Assembly (NCBI GenBank): GCA_030849075.1
Contig: JASAOO010002825.1
Coordinates: forward strand, 1 to 10,561
Length of the DNA: 10,561 nucleotides
Direction: 5' to 3'
Source of the DNA: Zelonia costaricensis
Lineage: Eukaryota; Euglenozoa; Kinetoplastea; Trypanosomatida; Trypanosomatidae
The position numbers and the translations under genes were made by a program. Of the stretch, positions 1 to 6,717 are shown piece by piece. A model generated the notes under the pieces. It was not told the origin of the DNA, did no database searches, and saw only the letters and a program-made list of their open reading frames with translations. Numbering within the stretch: the first letter of the stretch is position 1; each line of letters starts with the position of its first letter.

Positions 1-1227
1 AAAAGGGGAAGGTGGCGGGGGCGGCGAGGAGGGGGGAGGGGGGGGGGCGCAAGCGGTGGTGCAGAAGGCACCAACGAGTGTTGAGGGTTGGTGGTGAAGA
101 AGAGGATACGTGTGTTCGTGACAGAGAAAAATGGGGATAGGGGAAGGAGTGGGGGGAGGGGCGCGCGTGGAGGGTTGAGTTGTGGGTTGCACAAAACAGG
201 CGACTAAAGGTGAGGAGAGCTGTTCTAGCACGCTCGACGGGAAGAGAGAAGACAAAACGGTGTGCGTGTGTATTTGTGTGTGTGTGATGTTGTTGAGGAG
301 GCGGAGGCAAGGGAATGACGAGGTTCAGAAGCTTGACAGAGCCCATGGACACGTGAAAGCGCAAGGTGCATCGACGTCGTTGAACAAAACGCCCGCGTTG
401 CCTCTGCGACGACGCAGCACTTCACGCGAAGAGCAACTCGATGCGTTGCACGGGTTTGTGTCTCCGCAGCACTACGGGGATGGGGCGGCGTGCAAAGCTG
501 CTGTGATAGGCCAAAAGAATGGCGGTGCTGCAGCCGTCGGGAAAGGAAGCTGACGCCGCTCGCACATGACACGGAGCTCTCCCACATCACGGATCGGCGT
601 TGAGTTCCGGTTTTTGCTTTTCCCCCTTACAGAGTTCTGAAAGCGGGTCCGCTTGCGTGTTGTCTTGACTGTGGTGGACTGAAGCGGTGGTACACGACAT
701 CGGCTGCGGAAGTGGAGCGCAGTCAACACATCGCACATCCAGTGGGGCTGGCCGATCAAGGCCCGTTGACGCAGTAGACGCCCCACCATGACGAGGCGCC
801 GAGGCACGCAAAAAAGAAAAAGGAATCAAGAGGCGGAGTCAAATTCAGCGCAAGGCAGGGGAAGGGGGGGGGCGGGCAGGAGAAAGTGGTACAAGGCAAC
901 TCAGGAAAGGCAACGAAAGCCAGCGCACACGCGGTCGCCAATACGGCGTGGGCTCAACCAACAGCCAACACGGCGGCAGGCAGCCGCCACACGCGCAAGC
1001 ACAAAGACGTCGCAGCTGTGCCTCCCCCCTTTGCTTCGTCAGTGAAAGCAGGGTAGTAGGCGAAGGAAGGCAACGGGGGTGGGAGGTCTATCAAGAAGGA
1101 GAAAGGAGAGATCAGGGAGTGGACAAAGCGCCAAACAAGAGGACTGCATCGCAGGGAGGTGAAAGGCTCAGCCACTGCGCGCCGAGCCGCCGCGCTGGGC
1201 GCCGTGATTCTGTGGCGCTTGTGATGC
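1..1227 (-). other. Gene-free stretch: 3' UTR of the 523-aa amastin and downstream spacer
   Basis: No supported gene is seen on either strand. The part next to the stop codon should be the amastin 3' UTR. Purine-rich runs on the plus strand near 808-880 and at 1-47 (ten G at 38-47) are polypyrimidine on the coding strand. The run at the left edge would fit the splice signal of the next gene outside the window. A TG repeat sits at 275-286. A 105-codon minus-strand reading frame (472-789) is not convincing. Confidence 0.6.
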
Positions 1228-2799
1228 CTAGCGACGCTGCGCCTGGTGTTTGTTCACCAGATCGGACGGCACAGCAAGCACCAGCACGACGGCGAGGAAG
1301 TTGAGCACCCATGCGGAGATGTTCAGGCCGAAGCCGACGCCGTACGTCACGCCCTCGAGCTGGCAGTTCGAACCGCCTTGAATGCCGGCCACCACCGACC
1401 ACGAGATGAGCTGTGTCACGACGCTCACGGCACCCATCACGCCCACAACAAGGCGAGACTTCCGCGACACCGTGTGGGGCGCCCCGCGCAGACAGCAGAC
1501 GACGATGATGACGGCGGCGAAGTTCACGATGAGGAGAATGAGGGTGATGATGGAGAAGGCCGCGCCGGCGCCGAGGCGGCTGCGAATGGCGGCGCACGGG
1601 TAAAGGGGGCGCGTCACGGTGTACGTTGTGCTGTCGCAGTTCGCCTTGTAGCCCCAGTAGGTGAAGCACGCCGCGGCAGCCATGTCCAGCTGTGAGGTCG
1701 GGATGGAGACGATGACGAACACAAGACAGAAGATCAGGACGGCGAGGTAGACGGCGAGGCGGATGTCGGTGACCATGAGGTACGCACACCACTTCTCCAC
1801 CGTGTTTGGCGGCATCGCCTCCCCGCGCTTGGCCGCGGCGACAGCGGTGTGCGTGCCTTGATGGTCCGCCAGCGCGGGATCGAGACGGGGAAAGATGTAG
1901 GACGCACAGGGAAAGTCCTCGTCGTCGCTGTCGTCGCTGCCCGTGTCCGGCAGCAGCGGCGCACGTGCCCCAGCGTGATGTCGCGGGCCCGCCCCATTCC
2001 GCACCGACTCCTGCGCTTCCTCGGCGTCCTCGCGCGAGTACTCCAGCTGCTGCGCCGCGCTCACCCGCCCGCCGTACGCAGAGGCGGGGGTGTACACGTC
2101 CCGCATCTCGCAGTCGCCGCTCGTGGCCGCTTGGTGCGGGCCAAGGCGCGCAGCGTTGCTGTTGCCGCGATCGGCCATGGTGCTGAAGGCAACGGCGTCG
2201 TCATCTTCTTCGCGCTCGCGGTACGCTGCGTTGGCTGGCGTGAGCTTGGCGGCGCCTGTTGCCGAACCCTTCGCAGCGGAGCCCTTGCCGGCCCTGGCAT
2301 GGAGACGCGTGTTCTGCGCGGCCTCGACCTCCTCACGCTCCCCTGGCCGCTTCGAGACCGTCGCTGGCGTGTGGTAAGCCGACCCCTTGCTCGGCGCTGT
2401 AGCGGTTGCTGTGGGTGCGGCACCCTTCGCTGCCTTTAGGGTGGCAGTGCCCCCCTTCTGGGCCGAATGCAGGCGTGTGGTGGCGGGCGAGGGCTGCTCC
2501 TTCGGCGGCGGTGAGACATCCACGCGGGCGACCATCGGAGCCGCCACCGCCGCAGTGCTGTTGTCTGGCTCAGCCCTCGGCCGCGAGGCGGAGGCAGACT
2601 TGGGCACAAACGCGTCGGGGTCCGAGTCGCTGTCCGCCTGCGCGGCAGCGGCGTGCGGGTCTACGGCGGCGCCGGAGGCTGCGGGCGGCGGCGGCACCTC
2701 GACCTCGTGCTGCATGGCTGAGTCGTTGTCGGGCACGCCCTCTTCCGAAAAAGAGGAGGCGTCGTCGAACAACTTCTTGGTGCGTTGCACTTGGGACAT
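1228..2799 (-). CDS. Amastin-family four-helix surface protein with a ~335-residue disordered N-terminal extension
   Basis: This 523-residue protein belongs to the amastins, trypanosomatid surface proteins with four membrane helices whose molecular role is still unclear. The amastin core is C-terminal. TM1 is about residues 347-366, TM2 411-436, TM3 450-472 and TM4 487-511. The first outer loop holds the family signature CFTYWGYKANC at 378-388; it has Tyr where the published pattern has Leu or Phe. C402 and C479 are further loop cysteines. Residues 1-335 are low complexity, rich in Ala, Pro, Ser and Thr, with acidic stretches near 19-80 and 255-297 (including SDDSDDED at 288-295) and a Lys/Ala/Ser-rich basic part near 100-185. 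There is no signal peptide before TM1, so the extension should be cytosolic. The frame stays open upstream, but only from a GTG; the first ATG is at 2799, and I start there. The stop is TAG. It is about 2.5 times the usual amastin length. The family call is secure; the function of the extension is unknown. Confidence 0.9.
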   Translation of the reverse strand: MSQVQRTKKLFDDASSFSEEGVPDNDSAMQHEVEVPPPPAASGAAVDPHAAAAQADSDSDPDAFVPKSASASRPRAEPDNSTAAVAAPMVARVDVSPPPKEQPSPATTRLHSAQKGGTATLKAAKGAAPTATATAPSKGSAYHTPATVSKRPGEREEVEAAQNTRLHARAGKGSAAKGSATGAAKLTPANAAYREREEDDDAVAFSTMADRGNSNAARLGPHQAATSGDCEMRDVYTPASAYGGRVSAAQQLEYSREDAEEAQESVRNGAGPRHHAGARAPLLPDTGSDDSDDEDFPCASYIFPRLDPALADHQGTHTAVAAAKRGEAMPPNTVEKWCAYLMVTDIRLAVYLAVLIFCLVFVIVSIPTSQLDMAAAACFTYWGYKANCDSTTYTVTRPLYPCAAIRSRLGAGAAFSIITLILLIVNFAAVIIVVCCLRGAPHTVSRKSRLVVGVMGAVSVVTQLISWSVVAGIQGGSNCQLEGVTYGVGFGLNISAWVLNFLAVVLVLAVPSDLVNKHQAQRR

Positions 2800-3139
2800 G
2801 GCGCCACCAGATGGGTCGGGCGTGAAGGGAGGGGGAAGAAACTGGAGTGGCGCGTAGGAGTATAAGATGGGATGGGCCGAGAAGATGCTCGAGATGCCCA
2901 GCAGCCCCCGTTTGATCGTCTCTGTCTCGGCGTAAGTGTGCAACGTGGACAGGTTTGTGAAGGGCAGACCAGCAGGTGCAGTACCGTCAAGAAAGAGGTC
3001 CACAATACGGAGAAGAGTGGGGTAGGGTATTGCCTTGGTGTCCACAACGCAGTGTCACACCACGTGCGTCACTGGCAAAGACTGAGCTTCTAGGGAGTGC
3101 GGTGGACTGAAGCTGCAACGCCTGTTTTCCCTTCCGTTT

Positions 3140-3270
3140 CTTATTATGCAGGGGTGGTACGGCAGAAGGTGTGCATCAAAGGCGGAGTATGCGTGAGTGT
3201 GTGTGTGTGTGGGGGGGAGAGAGGGGGGGAGGGGAGGAGTGGGGACGGGGGTCCAAGAGGAAGAGAGGAG
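3140..3270 (-). promoter_or_regulatory. Candidate spliced-leader acceptor region for the 523-aa amastin
   Basis: Positions 3211-3240 are pure purine except one T on the plus strand, so the coding strand carries a long C/T tract, the strongest in this spacer, with more of the same out to about 3270. After it come a short CA repeat and a second C/T-rich part; the first AG is at 3141-3140. This would give a leader of about 340 bases with no ATG. The nearest upstream ATG, at 3176-3174, is removed by splicing here. A weaker choice is the AG at 2843-2842, giving a 42-base leader. Confidence 0.4.
3197..3210. repeat. GT dinucleotide repeat
   Basis: Seven GT units on the plus strand, running straight into a long G/A tract. 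In the minus-strand transcript this is a CA block near the predicted splice region of the 523-residue amastin. Confidence 0.95.
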
Positions 3271-3773
3271 GTGGGGAGCCTGCGTAACCGCGACAGCAGC
3301 GCGGAGGCTGACTGTCTGCTCGTGTTGGCCTTCTGCCTCTTCTGTTCACGTCTTCGGCACGTTTGCCGCGGCACTGCCGAGGCGGCCACGTTTCTGGTGA
3401 GCGCAGAGGCGCCTGCAACACGCAGAGCTGCTTCCGCCTCTTCGCAGCGAGTGGCACACCATGTCGGCTGCCGTGTGCAACCGCGCGTTTCCGTCCTTTT
3501 CTCCCTTTTCTTTGCCCCCCTGGCGCGTCATTGTTTGACGGGTGATGGCAGTGTTGTTGTGTCGTCGTACAAATATGGTGAACACAGGCTGACTCTTCTT
3601 CTCCCTCCCTCTCTCGCCCCAGTGTGCGAGGAGGACTGCCGGGAGACGGCACGTGGCTGAGAGATCAAGGTGCGAGAGGGAGGAGAGACGCACCGGGCAA
3701 GGTGAGGAGGGGAGAAGGGCGCCATACAACGAAAAGAACAACAGCACCCCGTGATGAGCCGAACAGCGCAGTA

Positions 3774-3785
3774 GGGGGGGGGGGG
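3774..3785. repeat. Homopolymer run of 12 G
   Basis: Twelve G in a row on the plus strand, so a C run in the transcript, inside the probable 3' UTR of the 357-residue amastin. Length in such runs is often uncertain in assemblies. Confidence 0.9.
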
Positions 3786-3911
3786 CAGGGAGAAGAGCTG
3801 ATAGCACGCGGAGCGAGACCAGAAACCAAAAAGGGGGGAGGCAAAAAAGAAGACAGGGGCTCGTGGTCGAATATGCGAGTGTGCACAACGACGGCCTTTG
3901 CCTCAAGCCCG

Positions 3912-3943
<32 letters not shown>

Positions 3944-3944
3944 C
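3912..3944. repeat. CA dinucleotide repeat
   Basis: Twelve CA units plus a C without a break at 3912-3936, followed by one G and four more bases of the pattern and beyond. It is a GU block in the minus-strand transcript, in the probable 3' UTR of the 357-residue amastin. Confidence 0.95.
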
Positions 3945-4100
3945 GCGCGTGGAGAAAGAGAGCAACTGAAACGAACGAAACGGCGTTCATCGACGGCATT
4001 CGCGTCCCCGTCGTCCCCTGTCTGCACTCACCCCTCCCTGTGCAGCCCCGCGCACGTGCAGGGTGCAAAAAGAAGTCGAATCAAGGCAGACACACGCACA

Positions 4101-4118
4101 GAGAGAGAGAGAGAGAGA
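4101..4118. repeat. GA dinucleotide repeat
   Basis: Nine GA units on the plus strand, which are CU units in the transcript. It lies between the CA repeat and the second GT repeat of the spacer and could act as a polypyrimidine tract. Confidence 0.95.
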
Positions 4119-4404
4119 ACAACGAAAAAACAGCAAGTGAAGCGCACTAGACGTCCTCTTCGTGTTGTGTTTGGGGCAGCAGGGGCGATGTGGGACGTGG
4201 ACGTGCGCAGGTGCAGACAAGGCGCTGTCAAAGTCCATCAGCCGAGACCAGAAAAGTCCTCCTCATCCCCCCCCAAGAAAAGCAGAGGTTTCGTGGGCGG
4301 ACGCCCTGGCTGAGCTTCCGCGGCCAAGTAGCCACGCATGTCCTGTCCGACACACATCCATCTCGCCTCCCCCCTTTCTTATGTGGGCGTGTCCGAGTGC
4401 GTGA

Positions 4405-4416
4405 GTGTGTGTGTGT
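4405..4416. repeat. GT dinucleotide repeat
   Basis: Six GT units on the plus strand, a CA block in the transcript, in the probable 3' UTR of the 357-residue amastin. Confidence 0.9.
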
Positions 4417-4587
4417 GGTAAAACACAAAAGGAAGCGGTGTGGGCGGAGAGGGGGTGGGAGAAAAGAGAGAAGTTCAATATTGCCCGTACAAAGCGCACG
4501 ACAAGAGAGGAGAGGAGGGTACAACTCTATGATGGTGTCCAGCAACCCCCCAAAAGGACGCACACGCAAACGCGGACAGCATACCAA

Positions 4588-4607
4588 CACACACAAACAC
4601 ACACACA
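4588..4607. repeat. Interrupted CA repeat
   Basis: About ten CA units with one break (AA at 4595-4596), a GU block in the transcript, 140 bases after the amastin stop codon. Confidence 0.9.
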
Positions 4608-4749
4608 GCGCCAGCGCTCCTGGCCATTCTAGAGCAACTATCACGGATGAGAAAGCAGACAGAAACATGTAACACACATCTGGCAACGCCTCTTGTGCCC
4701 CTTGTGTCTCCCTCCCCCTCTTCGACCGTGTGACACCGCACACGTTGAC

Positions 4750-5823
4750 TCACGCCAGCGGCATGAAAACGGCGAAGGCGATCAGCTCGAGCAGCCACGC
4801 AGTCAGTCCGAGGCCGAAGCCGACGCCGTACGTCGCCGTCGTCGACCACAGGAACACGGCGTCGCAGTAGCGGCGAGTGTTGATGCCGGCGATGACGGCC
4901 CAGGCGATGAGCTCGCACAGGAGGCTGATCGCCACAACAACGATCATGACCAGCTTCAGCTGCCCTGCGTGGAAGTCAAACGGGTTGCGCCGCTTTGCGT
5001 TGCCGTTGGCAGCGTTGACGCCCGGCGGCCCCGACTGGTCCGCGTGCGTCATCTCGTCGACTTCGCGGTAGCGGTTCTGATGGCGTGCAAGCCGCGCCGC
5101 GGCACGGAGGCGGCTGCACAGGATCCAGGCCATGGCGACTATCGCGGTGGAGGCGAGAATGGCCAGGATGGAGAAGGCGGCGCCGGCCTGCAGGCTCGAG
5201 CGCACGGCATTGCAGCTCGTAATGAGGGCGGTGCGGGTGGTGTAGCTGACAGTGTCGCACTGTGCCTTGTAGCCCCAGTAGGTGTAGCACCCGCCGCCAC
5301 TTATGTCGATCTGCGACAGCGTCGTGGAGAGGATCAGGAAGAGCAGGTGCACCCACGCCACACAGAAGAACACGTAGATGACGGTGCGCTGGCTGTCCTT
5401 GCCCACGATGGCGCCTGTGACGGCCCCTGTCATGGCCCGCACCCGGGCCGCCGGCGCATCGAAAGCGGCGTTCACCATCGTCTTGGCCTTGTTCTTCCCC
5501 CGCGCTGCGCGGCCCTTCTTCTTCTGCGCCGACTCGCCACCCTCTTCGCCCTGCTGCTGTTGATGCTGCCGCTGAGATGCTGGAGAAGGAGGAAGGTTGG
5601 TGGCACCAGGGGAGTGGTTGCCGGTAGGCAGCGGGGTGCGTGCGGGCGTCGCTGCCGCACCCGTCCTTCCCTGCTCCTGCTGCTGCTGCTGCTGCTGAGG
5701 CGCGGCCTCCGACTCCGTCGCCGTGTATGAGCTGCCGCTGTAGCTCTCGTTGTCGCTCTCTGCTGCGTTGTGTGGCTGCGGCGTTGGCCCCTGCGGGACG
5801 GCGTTTCCGCTGCCCTTCATCAT
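4750..5823 (-). CDS. Amastin-family four-helix surface protein with Gln-rich and basic N-terminal extension
   Basis: This 357-residue protein is a second amastin and a paralogue of the gene 1.95 kb downstream. TM1 is about residues 147-168, TM2 214-236, TM3 289-314 and TM4 332-354. The signature CYTYWGYKAQC lies at 179-189; it departs from the published pattern at two places (Tyr for Leu/Phe, Gln for Asp/Glu/Asn/Thr). C204 and C320 match the other loop cysteines of its neighbour. Residues 1-145 are a probable cytosolic, disordered tail: a Ser/Tyr/Glu part at 22-40, seven Gln at 43-49, a second Gln patch at 87-91 and a basic cluster at 101-114. The TM2-TM3 loop is about 50 residues, against about 12 in the neighbour, and is charged and polar. 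The start is the first of two adjacent ATGs at 5823; the frame extends ten codons further only to a TTG. The stop is TGA. TM2, TM4 and the signature are nearly the same in both proteins, the tails are not, which suggests an old tandem duplication. Confidence 0.92.
   Translation of the reverse strand: MMKGSGNAVPQGPTPQPHNAAESDNESYSGSSYTATESEAAPQQQQQQQEQGRTGAAATPARTPLPTGNHSPGATNLPPSPASQRQHQQQQGEEGGESAQKKKGRAARGKNKAKTMVNAAFDAPAARVRAMTGAVTGAIVGKDSQRTVIYVFFCVAWVHLLFLILSTTLSQIDISGGGCYTYWGYKAQCDTVSYTTRTALITSCNAVRSSLQAGAAFSILAILASTAIVAMAWILCSRLRAAARLARHQNRYREVDEMTHADQSGPPGVNAANGNAKRRNPFDFHAGQLKLVMIVVVAISLLCELIAWAVIAGINTRRYCDAVFLWSTTATYGVGFGLGLTAWLLELIAFAVFMPLA
5677..5697 (-). repeat. Seven CAG codons encoding poly-Gln
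   Basis: Seven perfect CAG codons on the coding strand give Gln 43-49 of the 357-residue amastin. Pure trinucleotide runs of this kind tend to vary in length between strains. Confidence 0.95.
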
Positions 5824-5847
5824 CCTGCCAGACACAGCGCCTTGACC

Positions 5848-5866
5848 CTCCAAAGAAAAAAAAAAA
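5848..5866 (-). promoter_or_regulatory. T-rich tract with AG just before the 357-aa amastin start
   Basis: On the coding strand eleven T residues, a C and three more T are followed by GG and an AG at 5849-5848, only 24 bases before the ATG at 5823. It may be an alternative acceptor giving a very short leader, or a T run inside the leader if the AG at 6042 is used. Confidence 0.35.
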
Positions 5867-6041
5867 GATTGGTGTGTAGAGGTGAGGGTGAGACGAGATC
5901 ACGACTGACACGCGAACAACTCCAGCGCTACACTGTGTGTTTGTTTCTGTGTGCCTTGGGCGACGCGGTGCGTATCAGCGTCTAAGTGTGCGTGTGGACA
6001 CAGTGGAAGGGAATTCGTTTGACAGCACTGTGGAAGGCGCT

Positions 6042-6105
6042 CTTGTAAAGGCGGAGAAGGCGGTGGGAAGTGCAGCGAGGAAGGACGAAAGGGGTTAAGA
6101 CGAGC
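6042..6105 (-). promoter_or_regulatory. Candidate spliced-leader acceptor and polypyrimidine tract for the 357-aa amastin
   Basis: Read on the coding strand, positions 6105 to 6048 are mostly C and T, and the first AG after them is at 6043-6042. Splicing there would give a leader of about 218 bases free of ATG. The tract lies just inside the point (6113) where sense-strand ATGs stop. Assigned by pattern only. Confidence 0.45.
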
Positions 6106-6717
6106 GGGGCGCGCATAGGCAATGGTCGGGCAGAGCTTTTACGTGAGGCCGTCACGGTGTTCGCCGTCACGAGGGGACAGTGCAGTGAGGAGGGGCAAAA
6201 ACCGAACCGAGACAGGGAATGCCCAGTCGGGGCGTTGCTTCACGTGACAGAGAGGGTGTTTTAGGTTGCTGGATTTACACGGAAAGACGCGATGAGGGGT
6301 GGGGGAGGGAAGCCCTTGAAACATGAGGGAGGCAGCGGCCCGGCGCGGCGTGCGCTCTCAGGAACTCGAAGCTACACGCAGCAGCTGGCCGTGCGCCGGC
6401 GCTCACGCGAAGGAGGTCATAGGGCACGGAATACACTCGCCTGCGGCAACGGCAGGAGTTGCCATGGAAAGTGTGGAGGGAAAGGTGAGGGCCACACTTC
6501 ACACAGCGCTCTACCGTGACCCAACATCGAGGCGGCTTTGTGGCCAGTGAGGGGTTCGAAAACGCCTTCGGCTGCACATCACCCAGGTCTACTTGTCTGT
6601 CCCTCTGTGGCGTCCCTACTCTGTTCGGCTGTGCAAGAAAGGGGGAGGGGAGCACGTGAGCTCACCTCGCGACGCCGAGGCCTCCTTCCTCCTCACCGCG
6701 CCCTGCCATCCTCTCCC

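Larger units (their letters stand above)
2800..4749 (-). other. Spacer between the two amastins: 3' UTR of one, leader of the other
   Basis: This 1.95 kb holds no supported gene. By the candidate acceptor at 3140, about 340 bases next to 2799 are the leader of the 523-residue amastin, and most of the rest (about 1.4 kb) is the 3' UTR of the 357-residue amastin. It is purine-rich on the plus strand and holds four GT or CA blocks, a GA block and a 12-base G run. Leishmania amastin 3' UTRs are known to control stage-specific expression, in some genes through SIDER2 retroposon remnants. I could not recognise a SIDER2 here by eye. Confidence 0.6.
5824..6717 (-). other. Spacer: 3' UTR of the HAD gene and leader of the 357-aa amastin
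   Basis: No gene is supported in these 894 bases. Sense-strand ATGs are frequent from 6114 to 6717 (seven seen) and absent from 5824 to 6113. This fits a 3' UTR on the right and a leader on the left, with the splice and polyadenylation boundary near 6050-6150. The coding strand is C/T-rich at 6048-6105. Confidence 0.6.

Noticed and set aside
472..789. Minus-strand frame of 105 codons starting with ATG in the left spacer, with a T-rich tract just upstream
   Set aside because: No AG lies between the tract and the ATG, so splicing there would remove the start. The product has no recognisable feature. It remains a weak possibility for a small protein.
2800..3045. Taking the 523-residue amastin as a 605-residue protein from 3045
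   Set aside because: The codon at 3045 is GTG, not ATG. The first ATG in the frame is at 2799, and nuclear genes of this group start at ATG.
3097..3660. Plus-strand 187-codon frame between the amastins
   Set aside because: It starts with GTG, crosses a GT repeat and a polypurine tract, and has no protein-like features.
2800..4749. SIDER2 retroposon in the amastin 3' UTR
   Set aside because: It is expected for some Leishmania amastins, but I could not recognise the conserved signature by eye. A profile search would decide.
4693..5730. A 345-codon plus-strand open frame lying across the second amastin
   Set aside because: It begins with TTG, reads as Arg/Ala/Val-rich text without domains, and is antisense to a clear gene. 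Long antisense frames are common in GC-rich coding DNA.
5824..5853. Starting the 357-residue amastin ten codons earlier
   Set aside because: The codon at 5853 is TTG and lies at the end of a T-rich tract; two adjacent ATGs follow at 5823 and 5820.
6549..6566. A GGTTCGAA-like piece resembling a tRNA T loop / B box
   Set aside because: The bases on the two sides cannot form the T stem, and no acceptor or anticodon arms are seen nearby.
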